Below, in pieces: positions 9,678 to 18,554 of a stretch of 64,000 bases of DNA. Numbering within the stretch: the stretch's first letter is position 1; every line of letters starts with the position of its first letter. The position numbers were made by a program, and so were the translations under genes. This stretch comes from CSP1-4 sp963777975 (GTDB lineage: Bacteria > Chloroflexota > Limnocylindria > Limnocylindrales > CSP1-4). The stretch covers positions 186,001 through 250,000 of the forward strand of contig CAVZSO010000002.1 of the NCBI GenBank assembly GCA_963777975.1, in the 5' to 3' direction. The notes under the pieces were generated by a model that was given only the letters and a program-made list of their open reading frames with translations, was not told the DNA's origin and made no database searches.

Positions 9678-12176
9678 TCAGTTGACCTCGTTCGGCGCCA
9701 CGACGGCCGGCGGCTGCTCGGCCGGCGGGAACGACGGCCGGATGACCTTGGACGAGGGAACGACCTTGCTGCCGCCGTGCGTCGGCGTCGCCGGCCGCGT
9801 GAGCGGCTTGGGGCGTCGCCGCAGCGCGGCTTCCAGGGCCTGGTCCATGGTGTCGACCAGGACCAGCTTGATCTGCTTGCGGATCTCCTCTGGCACGTCG
9901 CGCAGGTCCTTCTCGTTCTTGCGCGGCAGGATGACCACCGCTGCGCCCGAGAGGTGCGCGGCGAGGATCTTGCTCTTCAGGCCACCGATGGGCAGGACCC
10001 GTCCGCGGAGCGTGATCTCGCCGGTCATGGCCACGTCCTTGCGGACGGGGATGCCGGTGAAGGCACTGACCATCGCGGTGGCCATCGTGATGCCAGCCGA
10101 CGGCCCGTCCTTGGGGATGGCACCGGCTGGGACGTGGATGTGGAGGGTGTGGTTCTCGAAGGTCTCCTTGGACAGCCCGAGGCTCTCGGCGTTGGCCCGG
10201 ATCCAGGACAGACCGGCGCGCGCCGACTCACGCATCACCTCGCCCAGCTGGCCGGTCAGGATGAAGTCCTCCTTGCCCTCCATGCGGGTGACCTCGATGG
10301 CGATCACGTCGCCGCCGACCTCGGTCACGACGAGCCCGGTCGCGGCGCCCGTCTGGTCCTCGGCCTCCAGCTCGCCGTACTCGAAGCGCGGCGGCCCGAG
10401 GTACTCGAGCAGCTTCTTGCGGTCGACGATGGTCTTGCGCTTGCGCCCCTCCGCCACCTGGCGGGCGACCTTGCGCATGATGTTGGCGAGCTCGCGCTCG
10501 AGGCTCCGGACGCCGGCTTCCTTGGTGTAGGCCTGGACGAGCTCGGTCATCGCCTCGTCGCTGATCTCGATGTGCTTGTCCTTCAGGCCGTGCAGCCCCA
10601 TCTGCTTGGGGACCAGGAAGCGACGCCCGATCTCCATCTTCTCCTGCTGCGTGTAGCCGGGCAGGGCGATGACCTCCATCCGGTCACGCAGGGCGGCCGG
10701 GATCGGGTCGAGCAGGTTGCCGGTTGCGATGAAGAGCACCTTGGACAGGTCGAAGGGCACCTCCAGGTAGTTGTCCTGGAAGGTGTTGTTCTGCTCCGGA
10801 TCGAGCACCTCGAGGAGGGCCGAGCTCGGATCGCCACGGAAGTCCATGCCGATCTTGTCGACCTCGTCGAGCATGAAGACGGGGTTGTTGGAGCCAGCGG
10901 TCTTGATGTTCTGGATGACCCGACCGGGCAGGGCCCCGATGTAGGTCCGACGATGGCCGCGGATCTCCGCCTCGTCGTGGATGCCGCCCAGGCTCATGCG
11001 CACGAACTTGCGGTTCATGGCGCGGGCGACGCTCTTGCCGAGCGAGGTCTTGCCCACGCCGGGCGGGCCGATGAAGGCCAGGATGGGGCTGCGGATGGTG
11101 TCGGCCAGCGTGCGCACCGCGAGGTACTCGAGGATGCGCTCCTTGATCTTCTCCAGGCCGTAGTGATCCTCGTCGAGGATCTTGGCCGCTTCGCGGATGT
11201 CAAGGTTGTCGACGGTCGAGACGTCCCAGGGCAGCCCGACCAGCCAGTCGACGTAGGTGCGGATGACCCCCACCTCCGGCGAGGCCGAGGGGATCCGGCT
11301 CATGCGGTCGATCTCCTTGATCGCCCGAGCCTTGATCTCCTCCGGCATGCCGGCGGCTTCGATCTTCTCGCGCAGCTCGTTGATCTCGGCCTGCTGCGGG
11401 TCATCCTCGCCGAGCTCGCGCTGGATGGCCTTGAGCTGCTCGCGCAGGATGTACTCGCGCTGGGTCTTGTCCATCTCCGACTTGACTTCGGACTGGATCT
11501 TGCCCTTCAGCTCGAGGATCTCGATCTGATGGGCCAGGAAGTTGGAGACGAACTTCAGTCGAGCGACGACGTCGACGAACTCGAGCAGCTCCTGGCGTTG
11601 CTCGGTCGTCATGTCCGGGCTGTAGGCGACCATGTCGGCCAGCAGGCCGGGCTCGGTGATGTTGCGGGCGGCCACGGCCGCCTCCGGCGGCACCGGAGCC
11701 CCGGACTGGACGTAGGTCTCGACCTGCGCCTGGACGGAGCGCATCAGCGCCTGGACCTCGAGCCCGTCCGGGTTGGAGTCGTCGAGCAGCTCGACCTCGG
11801 CCACGATGAACGGGTCCGACTGGACGAATCCGTGCAGGCGGATGCGCTGCTGACCCTGCACGATGGCACGCACGGTGCCGTCCTGGAGCTGGACGACCTG
11901 GGCGATCTTGGCCAGCGTGCCGACGGTATACAGCTCGCTCGGCTCGGAGATGTCTTCCTTCTCGGCCTGTCGCTGCGTGACCAGCGCGATCGGCGCGTCA
12001 TCGGCGACGGCCTGGTTGAGGGCCTTGACCGACTTGTCGCGGCCGACCTGGAGGGGCACGATCATCTCCGGGAAGATGACCGTCTCGCGCAGCGCCACGA
12101 GGGCGAGCGTCTGGCGTGGCCCGTCGGCTCGAGGCTCAGGGGCGACGGTCTCGGGGTCCTTTGTCTTGGTGGTCAT
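9678..12176 (-). CDS. lon: ATP-dependent protease Lon
   Basis: An 832-residue LonA-type serine protease that degrades misfolded and regulatory proteins in the cytoplasm. It has an N-terminal LON substrate domain, an AAA+ module with GPPGVGKTS, and a C-terminal protease domain with the catalytic Ser in PKDGPSAG and Lys in GGLKSKILAA. The ATG overlaps the hspR stop as TGATG, so lon is translationally coupled to its likely repressor. Its short C-terminal tail is rich in Pro and Ala. The length is normal for the family and no frame change is seen. Confidence 0.96.
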   Translation of the reverse strand: MTTKTKDPETVAPEPRADGPRQTLALVALRETVIFPEMIVPLQVGRDKSVKALNQAVADDAPIALVTQRQAEKEDISEPSELYTVGTLAKIAQVVQLQDGTVRAIVQGQQRIRLHGFVQSDPFIVAEVELLDDSNPDGLEVQALMRSVQAQVETYVQSGAPVPPEAAVAARNITEPGLLADMVAYSPDMTTEQRQELLEFVDVVARLKFVSNFLAHQIEILELKGKIQSEVKSEMDKTQREYILREQLKAIQRELGEDDPQQAEINELREKIEAAGMPEEIKARAIKEIDRMSRIPSASPEVGVIRTYVDWLVGLPWDVSTVDNLDIREAAKILDEDHYGLEKIKERILEYLAVRTLADTIRSPILAFIGPPGVGKTSLGKSVARAMNRKFVRMSLGGIHDEAEIRGHRRTYIGALPGRVIQNIKTAGSNNPVFMLDEVDKIGMDFRGDPSSALLEVLDPEQNNTFQDNYLEVPFDLSKVLFIATGNLLDPIPAALRDRMEVIALPGYTQQEKMEIGRRFLVPKQMGLHGLKDKHIEISDEAMTELVQAYTKEAGVRSLERELANIMRKVARQVAEGRKRKTIVDRKKLLEYLGPPRFEYGELEAEDQTGAATGLVVTEVGGDVIAIEVTRMEGKEDFILTGQLGEVMRESARAGLSWIRANAESLGLSKETFENHTLHIHVPAGAIPKDGPSAGITMATAMVSAFTGIPVRKDVAMTGEITLRGRVLPIGGLKSKILAAHLSGAAVVILPRKNEKDLRDVPEEIRKQIKLVLVDTMDQALEAALRRRPKPLTRPATPTHGGSKVVPSSKVIRPSFPPAEQPPAVVAPNEVN

Positions 12177-12559
12177 CAGGCTCTCCTGCTGGGGGTGGCG
12201 ACGGGCTCGGTCGGTCGATCCGGCGTGGCGTCCACGTCGGCCGGGGCGTCCTCTCGGGACGATCCGGGGTCTGCAAAGAGCGTCTCCAGGATCCGGGTGC
12301 CCATCCGCTTCTCGATCTCGAAGAGGATGCGGACGCCGGCCAGGTTGACGCCGAGGTTCTGGGTCAGATGGCGGATCCAGAGGACGCGTCGGATGTCATC
12401 CTCGGAGTAGAGGCGGATGTTGGATGGCGTGCGCGCCGGGCAGACCAGGCCCTCCTCCTCGTAGATCCGCAAGGTTCGCGGATGCACGCGGACGATGCCG
12501 GCGGCTACGCTGATGACGTAGACCGGTCGACCAGGATCTCGCCCGTAGGCGTCGCGCAC
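12176..12559 (-). CDS. hspR: HspR-like MerR-family heat-shock repressor
   Basis: 127 residues with an N-terminal MerR winged helix (PRTLRIYEEEGLVCPART, then SNIRLYSEDDIRRV) and a C-terminal segment (LTQNLGVNLAGVRILFEI) characteristic of HspR. In Streptomyces, HspR represses dnaK, clpB and lon through HAIR elements. The start is GTG 12559, with AGGA about 14 nt upstream. It is the first gene of an operon with lon, the dnaJ-like gene and clpB, and a HAIR-like inverted repeat covers the promoter. Autoregulation with DnaK as corepressor is inferred from the family. Confidence 0.88.
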   Translation of the reverse strand: MRDAYGRDPGRPVYVISVAAGIVRVHPRTLRIYEEEGLVCPARTPSNIRLYSEDDIRRVLWIRHLTQNLGVNLAGVRILFEIEKRMGTRILETLFADPGSSREDAPADVDATPDRPTEPVATPSRRA

Positions 12560-12623
12560 GTTGATGGTCTGCTTCCTGTGGCTGCCGCTGGTGCCATGGC
12601 GGCACCAAGTCGGTATGCCGGAA

Positions 12624-12654
12624 ACGATAGAACCCTGACAACGTCATTGTCAAG
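12624..12654 (-). promoter_or_regulatory. promoter with overlapping HAIR-like operator for hspR-lon-dnaJ-clpB
   Basis: On the minus strand a perfect -35 TTGACA (12648-12653) and a -10-like TATCGT (12624-12629) are 18 nt apart. The -35 lies inside an inverted repeat, CTTGACA-N7-TGTCAGG (12634-12654). This has the 7-7-7 geometry of the HspR element HAIR (CTTGAGT-N7-ACTCAAG), with one mismatch between its own arms. HspR bound here would block the promoter. Confidence 0.7.
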
Positions 12655-12708
12655 GTTGTTGCGGAATCTTCGTTCCTCGGCCCGGCCCCGTGCCGCTGAC
12701 TCGGTGGG

Positions 12709-13386
12709 CTAGCCGGCCCCGACCTCGGCGCTGCCGATGAGCTCGCGATGGAGGTCCAGCTGGCAATCGGTGCGCGTGATGGCGATGACCTTGTCGCCGG
12801 CCTGGAAGACCGTCTCGGGTCGGATGGACTGCGCCACCTCATCGCGGATGACGACGAACATGGAGCAGCCGTCGGGCAGGTCGATGTCGCCCGGCCGGCG
12901 ACCGATGGCCGGCGATCCGACGGCGATCTGGGCCTCCATGACCTCCAGCTCGCCGCCCTCGAGCTGGGCCAGGTGGAGCAGCTCGTGGACCGGGATGTCC
13001 TGCTCGACGGCGCCCAGGATCATGCGCGTGGGGCTGATGATGTCGTCCACCCCGAGGTGCCGGAAGAGCTCCTCGTTCTTGGGGTTGTTGACGCGGGCGA
13101 TGGTGCGCGGCACGTCGAAGTGGTGCTTGGCCATCTGGCAGACGACCAGGTTGTCCTCATCGTCGCCGGTCACGGCGGCCACGATGGCCGCACGGTTGGC
13201 ACCGGCCTCGGCCAGGTGCTTGCCCTCACAGCCGTCTCGTGCCAGCACGATGCTGCCGACCTCGTCGGCGATCTGGCGAGCTCGACGGGGGTCCTTCTCG
13301 AGGAGCACGATCTCGTGGCCTGCTGCCAGCAGCTCCTTGGTCAGGTAATAGCCGACCTTGCCGCCGCCGACGACGATGACGTACAT
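12709..13386 (-). CDS. TrkA-type potassium regulatory protein (RCK_N + RCK_C), CeoC-like
   Basis: 225 residues with an N-terminal Rossmann RCK domain (VIVVGGGKVGYYLTKELL, NAD(H)-binding GxGxxG) and a C-terminal RCK_C/TrkA_C domain. RCK subunits sit on the cytoplasmic face of potassium channels and transporters and gate them in response to nucleotides. It follows a second, shorter RCK protein by 3 nt. Paired TrkA-like proteins beside an APC-type permease are also known in mycobacteria (ceoB/ceoC next to Rv2690c). No TrkH or KtrB membrane subunit is in the window. Confidence 0.85.
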   Translation of the reverse strand: MYVIVVGGGKVGYYLTKELLAAGHEIVLLEKDPRRARQIADEVGSIVLARDGCEGKHLAEAGANRAAIVAAVTGDDEDNLVVCQMAKHHFDVPRTIARVNNPKNEELFRHLGVDDIISPTRMILGAVEQDIPVHELLHLAQLEGGELEVMEAQIAVGSPAIGRRPGDIDLPDGCSMFVVIRDEVAQSIRPETVFQAGDKVIAITRTDCQLDLHRELIGSAEVGAG

Positions 13387-13389
13387 GCG

Positions 13390-13881
13390 CTAGGCCTCCT
13401 GGACGGCCGTGGCCGCTGCATGGTGCTCGCCACCGGGATGGATGCCCGTGGCCTCGCTGACGCCTCGGGCGCCCGGCTCCACAGGCAACCCCGCGTAGGC
13501 GCTCAACGCGTCGACGAGCATCACCGTCCGGCAGAGGGTGGCGATGCCCAACGAGGCGTAGGCCTCGGAGCGGACGGGGTCGTTGATCTTGGCCACCACG
13601 CGCCCGACATCGAGCGACTCCGCCGCCAGCTGGGCGGCCAGGATGTTGCGATTGTCGCCCTCGGTCAGGGCGTAGAAGACGTCGGCACCCTGGGCGCCTG
13701 CGCGCCGCAGGACGTCCTCGTCGGTGCCATCGCCGCGCACGGCGGTGCCCGCGAAGTCCGGCTCGAGACGCGCGAAGGCCTCGGTGCTGATGTCGATGAC
13801 CGTCACGTCGTGGCCGGCACGCGCGAGGCGCTCGGCGATCCCGGCGCCGACACGCCCGCAGCCGACGATGAAGGCTCGCAT
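13390..13881 (-). CDS. TrkA N-terminal (RCK) domain protein, CeoB-like
   Basis: 163 residues with an RCK_N Rossmann fold beginning MRAFIVGCGRVGAGIAERLA. The recognisable domain ends near residue 130, followed by a short tail without a TrkA_C domain. It lies 3 nt upstream of the fuller RCK protein and about 10 nt downstream of the universal stress protein. The two RCK proteins may form a heteromeric regulatory ring; that is inferred from the pairing, not shown. Confidence 0.8.
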   Translation of the reverse strand: MRAFIVGCGRVGAGIAERLARAGHDVTVIDISTEAFARLEPDFAGTAVRGDGTDEDVLRRAGAQGADVFYALTEGDNRNILAAQLAAESLDVGRVVAKINDPVRSEAYASLGIATLCRTVMLVDALSAYAGLPVEPGARGVSEATGIHPGGEHHAAATAVQEA

Positions 13882-13890
13882 GGGTCCTCC

Positions 13891-14403
13891 TCAGATCCGA
13901 TCGGGTGCGCCGAGGCCGGCGCCCACGGCGACCGCGGGCTCGTGGCCGCGAGCCGCCTGGTCGGCGATCGGCTCGCGCAGGACGAGCACTTCACAGGGCG
14001 CGTTCTGCAGGACATAGGGGACGGTCCGTCCGATGGCGAAGTCGCCGCCGAACTTCTTGCGGAAGGGCAGGCCGACGACGATCAGGTCGGCGCCCATGGC
14101 GGCCGCCTCGTCGACCAGGGCAGCGCCGACGTCGCGCGCCTGGAGGAGCGTCGTCTCCAGCCGGCAGCCGGTCTTGTCGGCCATCGTCTCGGCCAGGTCG
14201 AGGACCGCCGCGGCCGCCTCGTTGTCGCTGGCGATGTCCTCGGACAGGTCGTGCGACCAGTCGACCTCGACGATGTGCACGCCTGCCAGGGTGCCCTTGG
14301 TCTGGCGGACCAGCTCGCAGGCGATGCGCACCACGAGCGCGTCGGTGGGGCCGCCGTTGAGTCCGACGACGACCCGACGCGGGGTGACTTGGGCAGAGGA
14401 CAT
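13891..14403 (-). CDS. universal stress protein UspA family
   Basis: A single Usp domain of about 170 residues: VVVGLNGGPTDALVVRIA at the N-terminus and VLVLREP near the end. The ATP-binding signature appears in the form GLPFRKKFGGDFAIGRTVPYVLQNAPCEVLVL, shifted from the usual GxxGxxxxxxGS spacing, so nucleotide binding is uncertain. ATG 14403 is preferred because TATCGT lies 8 nt upstream. In this potassium cluster it may act as a stress-linked regulator of the permeases, by analogy with Usp-domain proteins such as KdpD's, but this is inference. Confidence 0.8.
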   Translation of the reverse strand: MSSAQVTPRRVVVGLNGGPTDALVVRIACELVRQTKGTLAGVHIVEVDWSHDLSEDIASDNEAAAAVLDLAETMADKTGCRLETTLLQARDVGAALVDEAAAMGADLIVVGLPFRKKFGGDFAIGRTVPYVLQNAPCEVLVLREPIADQAARGHEPAVAVGAGLGAPDRI

Positions 14404-14411
14404 CGGCCGGA

Positions 14412-14417
14412 ACGATA
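14412..14417 (-). promoter_or_regulatory. -10-like TATCGT 8 nt before the usp ATG
   Basis: TATCGT on the minus strand, 8 nt from ATG 14403; spacing fits leaderless transcription of usp and the two RCK genes behind it. Confidence 0.45.
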
Positions 14418-14451
14418 CCACCGCCGACGCGCGGCGCTCGAACGCCTCGCT

Positions 14452-16512
14452 CTAGGTGGCCGTCGGGGGTTGCGTCGGAGCCGCGCGCTCCGGCGGCTGG
14501 TCGGGCGCATCGGACTCCCGCCGGTAGGGCACCGTCGTGACGACCGTGTTGGGCCGACCCAGCAGCGCCCGCTTGAGGCCGCTCGTGACCTGGTTGTAGA
14601 GCAGTCGATCCCACCAGTGGCGGGCGACATATTCGGGCAGGACCACGATGGTGATCATCTCGGGGTCGACGCTGGTCACGTCGAGGTAGGTCACGAATGG
14701 ACGGATGAGCGAGCGGAAGGGCGATTCGACGATGACCACCGAGACGCCCGGCATCTGGCGCTCGAACCTCGCGCGGACGGCCTCGGCCGCCTCGAGGTCG
14801 TCGGTCACGTGCACGACCAGGACGTCGTCGGAGATGGTCCGGCCGAAGTTGACCGCCTGGACGACGGCCCGGTTGATGCCCGGCACCGGGATCACCACTC
14901 GCTCACGGCGGCGGGGCGGCCCGATGATCGTATCGGCGCGGACCTCGAGCTCCTTCGCCTGCTCGTGGTATTGACGCTCGATGAAGAGCATGATCCCGAC
15001 CAGGATCGGGATGATGACCGCGACGAGGAGCGACTCCGGCGCCTTGAAGGTGAGCACGACGACCGAGACGACGCCGGTCAGGACGGCCCCGAAGGCATTG
15101 ATCGAGATGCGGTAGACCCAGCCCGGCGTCCGCTCGTGGAGCCAGTGACGGACCATGCCGCTCTGGCTGATGGTGAAGCTGACGAAGACGCCGACCGAAT
15201 AGAGCGGGATGAGCGCCGTGGTCTCGCCTCGGAAGATGACGACCAGCGCGGCAGCGACGACGCCGAGCACGATGATGCCCAGGCTGAATGCCAAGCGGTC
15301 GCCACGGAACGAGAACTGGCGAGGCATGAAGCCGTCCTCGGCCAGGATGGCGGCCAGCCGCGGGAACGCGTTGAAGGCGGTGTTGGCGGCCAGGAAGAGG
15401 ATCAGGGCGGTGAACGCCTGGAAGAGGTAGAAGCCGATCGAGTCGCTGCCGTAGATGGTCGACGCGATCTGGGCCACGATGGTCTGCGAGACGCGGCCCG
15501 TGGCCGGGTCGTCGAGGGGAACCAGGCCGAACGAGTCGGCCACGAAGGTGATGCCGACGAAGAGCACGGCCAGCAGGATGGCCATCGCCGTCAGGGTCGC
15601 GGCCGCATTCCTGGGCTCCGGCGGCTTGAAGGCCTGCACGCCGTTGGCGATGGCCTCGGTCCCGGTCAGCGCCACGGAGCCCGCCGAGAAGGCGCGCAGC
15701 AGGATGATGATGCCGGCGGCCTGGGTCAGGTCGATGGAGCCTTCGACGATCTCCTTGGGCGGGACACCCTCGTGGAGCACCAGCACGCGATACATGCCGA
15801 TGCCGATCATGAGCAGCGCCGAGCCGATGAACAGGTAGGTCGGGACGGCGAAGATGTTGCCGGACTCGCGCAGGCCGCGCAGGTTGCCGAGCGTGATGAG
15901 CCCGATGGCGGTGACCCCGATGAGGACGGCCTCGGGGCGCAGGACAGGGATCGCGGACGTGATCTGCTCGACCGCCGACGAGGTCGAGACCGAGACGGTC
16001 AGGATGTAGTCCACGAGCAGGGCCGCCGCGGCCACCAGCGCGAAGCTGCGGCCGAGGTTGGCCCGGGCCACCGCGTAGGCGCCGCCGCCCTGCGGGTAGG
16101 CGTAGCCGATCTGGCGATAGCTGGTCGAGACGACCGCCAGCAGGATGGCGATGGCGATCGAGATCTCGAAGCTCAGGAAGAGGGCGGCCGTGCCGGCGAC
16201 GACGAGCACCCGCAGGATCTCCTCGGTCGCGTAGGCGCTGGAGCTGATGGCGTCGGAGCTGAAGATGGCCAGCGCCTTCTTCTTCGAGAGCCGCTCCTCG
16301 CCCTCCTCGTCACTGGCCAGCGGTCGGCCGATGAGGATCGACTTGGCGCGCGACCAGAGTCGTCCGCCGCCCGTCGTCGGTGTGCTTGCCGCCGCCCGAG
16401 CGGTCAGCACGCCGTGGCCCGTGTACTTGAAGTACGGCGCGTGGCGCCGCTCGACCCGAACGCGCCGATCGCCTGGCTTCTGGCCGGGCAGCTCGGGCTG
16501 GCGGTCGGTCAT
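14452..16512 (-). CDS. KimA-like potassium importer / APC-superfamily permease 1
   Basis: 686 residues. The region after residue 60 follows Bacillus KimA (YdaO) closely: LIGRPLAS, KKKALAIFSSDAISSSAYATEE, SYRQIGYAYPQGGGAY, LLVDYILTVSVS. KimA is a proton-potassium symporter of the KUP/APC superfamily. There are about 12 membrane segments, then a cytoplasmic C-terminal domain (about residues 530-686) of the Usp-like type expected in KimA. A 55-residue basic N-terminal extension precedes the core. The ATG overlaps the stop of the paralogous upstream permease (ATGA). Potassium specificity is inferred from KimA similarity and the RCK neighbours; databases may call it an amino-acid permease. Confidence 0.82.
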   Translation of the reverse strand: MTDRQPELPGQKPGDRRVRVERRHAPYFKYTGHGVLTARAAASTPTTGGGRLWSRAKSILIGRPLASDEEGEERLSKKKALAIFSSDAISSSAYATEEILRVLVVAGTAALFLSFEISIAIAILLAVVSTSYRQIGYAYPQGGGAYAVARANLGRSFALVAAAALLVDYILTVSVSTSSAVEQITSAIPVLRPEAVLIGVTAIGLITLGNLRGLRESGNIFAVPTYLFIGSALLMIGIGMYRVLVLHEGVPPKEIVEGSIDLTQAAGIIILLRAFSAGSVALTGTEAIANGVQAFKPPEPRNAAATLTAMAILLAVLFVGITFVADSFGLVPLDDPATGRVSQTIVAQIASTIYGSDSIGFYLFQAFTALILFLAANTAFNAFPRLAAILAEDGFMPRQFSFRGDRLAFSLGIIVLGVVAAALVVIFRGETTALIPLYSVGVFVSFTISQSGMVRHWLHERTPGWVYRISINAFGAVLTGVVSVVVLTFKAPESLLVAVIIPILVGIMLFIERQYHEQAKELEVRADTIIGPPRRRERVVIPVPGINRAVVQAVNFGRTISDDVLVVHVTDDLEAAEAVRARFERQMPGVSVVIVESPFRSLIRPFVTYLDVTSVDPEMITIVVLPEYVARHWWDRLLYNQVTSGLKRALLGRPNTVVTTVPYRRESDAPDQPPERAAPTQPPTAT

Positions 16513-18554
16513 CAGCGCCGCTCGCGGCGATAGGGCAGCGAGGTGACGACCGTATGCGGGCGCCCGATGAGCGCCCGCCGGATGCGGTTCGAGAGCTGGT
16601 TGTAGAGCAGGTTCTCCCACCAGTGACGAGCCACGTACTCGGGCACGATGACGATGGTCATGACCTCGTCGGTCTCCGGCGCGACCATGTCGAGATAGGC
16701 CAGGAAGGGCGGCACCAGGGTGCGATACGGCGACTCCACGATGATCAGCGGCACGCCTGGGATCTGGCGCTCCCACTGGGCCCGCATCTCACTGGCAGCG
16801 TCGGCATCGTCGGTCACGTGGACGGCTCGCACGTCCTCGGCGATGGAGCGGCCGAAGTTGACCGCCTGGACGACGGGGCGCGAGATGTTCGGCACCGGGA
16901 TGATGACCCGCTCCCGCCGATGGGGCGGTTCGACGACCTGATCCGGACGGAGCGCCAGCTGGCGGGTCGTCTCGGCGTACTCGTGGTGGATGAAGCGCAT
17001 CATCGCGACCAGGCAGGGGATCAGGAAGATGACCACCAGCGAGGTCGGCGCCTTGGCCCCCGTGACCACCACCGCCACGGTGCCCGTCACGACGCAGCCG
17101 GTGGCGTTGATGGCCAGGCGATAGACGTAGCCGCGCGGCCGCTCGGTCAGCCAGTGCCGGACCATGCCCGCCTGGCTGATGGTGAAGTCGATGAAGACGC
17201 CGACCGCGTAGAGCGGGATGAGCAGGTGGGTCTGGCCCTGGAAGATGACGACCAGGGAGGCGGCCACCACGCCCAGCACGACGATGCCCAGGCTGAAGGC
17301 CAGGCGGTCGCCCCGGAAGGCGAACTGGCGAGGCATGAAGCCGTCCTGGGCGAGGATGGCGGCCAGGCGCGGAAAGGCGTTGAACGACGTGTTGGCGGCG
17401 AGGAAGAGGATCAGCGCCGTGAACAGCTGGAAGAGGTAGAAGGGGATGGTGCCGTCGCCGTAGACGACGGCGGCGACCTGGGCCAGCACGGTCTTCTGCG
17501 AAGGGAACTCGATGTGGGTGATCCCGAAGTGGGTGGCCACGAAGGTGATGCCGACGAAGAGCACGCCGAGGAGGGCGGCCATGACCATCAGCGTCCGCGC
17601 CGCGTTCCGTGACTCCGGGGGCTGGAAGGCCGGCACGCCGGTCGCGATGGCCTCGGTCCCGGTCAGCGCCACCGAGCCTGCGGCGAAGGCCCTGACGAGG
17701 AGCAGGACGCTCACCGCCTGCAGCGTGTCGCTGGTCTGGTTGGCGATCTCCGGCGCATAGCCGTTGCCCTCGCCGAGGACGACGATGCGATAGACGCCGA
17801 CGGCGATCATGAGCAGCGCGGAGAACAGGAAGAGGTAGGTCGGGACCGCGAAGATGTTGCCCGCCTCGCGGATGCCGCGCAGGTTGCCGAGCGTGATGAC
17901 GGCGATCGAGCTGACGCCGATGAGCACGTTGATGCCGTGCAGTGGCGGGAAGGCGGAGGAGATCTGCTCGACCGCCGAGGAGGTCGAGACGGAGACCGTC
18001 AGCACGTAATCGATGAGCAGCGCCGAGGCGGCGATGAGCGACGCGTTGCGCCCGAAGTTCTGCTTGGAGACCGCGTACGAGCCACCGCCCGTCGGATAGG
18101 CATAGACGACCTGGCGATAGCTGAAGGCGACGATCGCGAGCAGGATGGCCACGGCCAGGGCGACCTCGACCGACAGGAGGAGCGCCGCCACGCCGCCGAC
18201 GACGAGCACGCGCACGATCTCTTCGGTGGCATAGGCGCTGGAGCTGATGGCGTCCGAGCTGAAGATGGCCAGCGCCTTCTTCTTCGAGAGACGCTCGCTC
18301 GCCTCCTCCTCGCTGGCCAGCGGTCGGCCGATGAGGACGGCCTTCGTCCGCGCCCACGTGCGTTGCCCCGGGCTGCGGCCGACATGGGCCTTGTCCCGCG
18401 CCACGAGGACGCCCGGTGCGGAGTACCGGAAGAGCTGGCTATGCGGTCGCTCGACCCGGACGCGCCGGTCCCCGGGCTTCCGGCCGGTCAGCGGCGAAGG
18501 CGTTTCCGAGGGGGAGCGCGGCGCCTCGGGCTCGCCTGAGGGCCTGGCGCTCAC
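16512..18554 (-). CDS. KimA-like potassium importer / APC-superfamily permease 2
   Basis: 680 residues, a close paralogue of the next gene along its whole length, including the N-terminal KPGDRRVRVER element, the LIGRPLAS entry to the core, SYRQVVYAYPTGGGSY and the C-terminal cytoplasmic domain. Start is GTG 18554, overlapping the phosphoesterase stop. The tandem arrangement suggests local duplication; sequence differences throughout argue that it is not recent. The two may differ in affinity or form a heterodimer (KimA is dimeric), which is inference. No ydaO-type c-di-AMP riboswitch is visible upstream, because the gene is coupled to its neighbour. Confidence 0.82.
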   Translation of the reverse strand: MSARPSGEPEAPRSPSETPSPLTGRKPGDRRVRVERPHSQLFRYSAPGVLVARDKAHVGRSPGQRTWARTKAVLIGRPLASEEEASERLSKKKALAIFSSDAISSSAYATEEIVRVLVVGGVAALLLSVEVALAVAILLAIVAFSYRQVVYAYPTGGGSYAVSKQNFGRNASLIAASALLIDYVLTVSVSTSSAVEQISSAFPPLHGINVLIGVSSIAVITLGNLRGIREAGNIFAVPTYLFLFSALLMIAVGVYRIVVLGEGNGYAPEIANQTSDTLQAVSVLLLVRAFAAGSVALTGTEAIATGVPAFQPPESRNAARTLMVMAALLGVLFVGITFVATHFGITHIEFPSQKTVLAQVAAVVYGDGTIPFYLFQLFTALILFLAANTSFNAFPRLAAILAQDGFMPRQFAFRGDRLAFSLGIVVLGVVAASLVVIFQGQTHLLIPLYAVGVFIDFTISQAGMVRHWLTERPRGYVYRLAINATGCVVTGTVAVVVTGAKAPTSLVVIFLIPCLVAMMRFIHHEYAETTRQLALRPDQVVEPPHRRERVIIPVPNISRPVVQAVNFGRSIAEDVRAVHVTDDADAASEMRAQWERQIPGVPLIIVESPYRTLVPPFLAYLDMVAPETDEVMTIVIVPEYVARHWWENLLYNQLSNRIRRALIGRPHTVVTSLPYRRERR

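Noticed and set aside
12748..16533. A 1261-codon plus-strand frame rich in Asp, Gly, Arg and His
   Set aside because: Antisense of the trkA-like, usp and KimA-like genes; no domains, so not a giant acidic protein.
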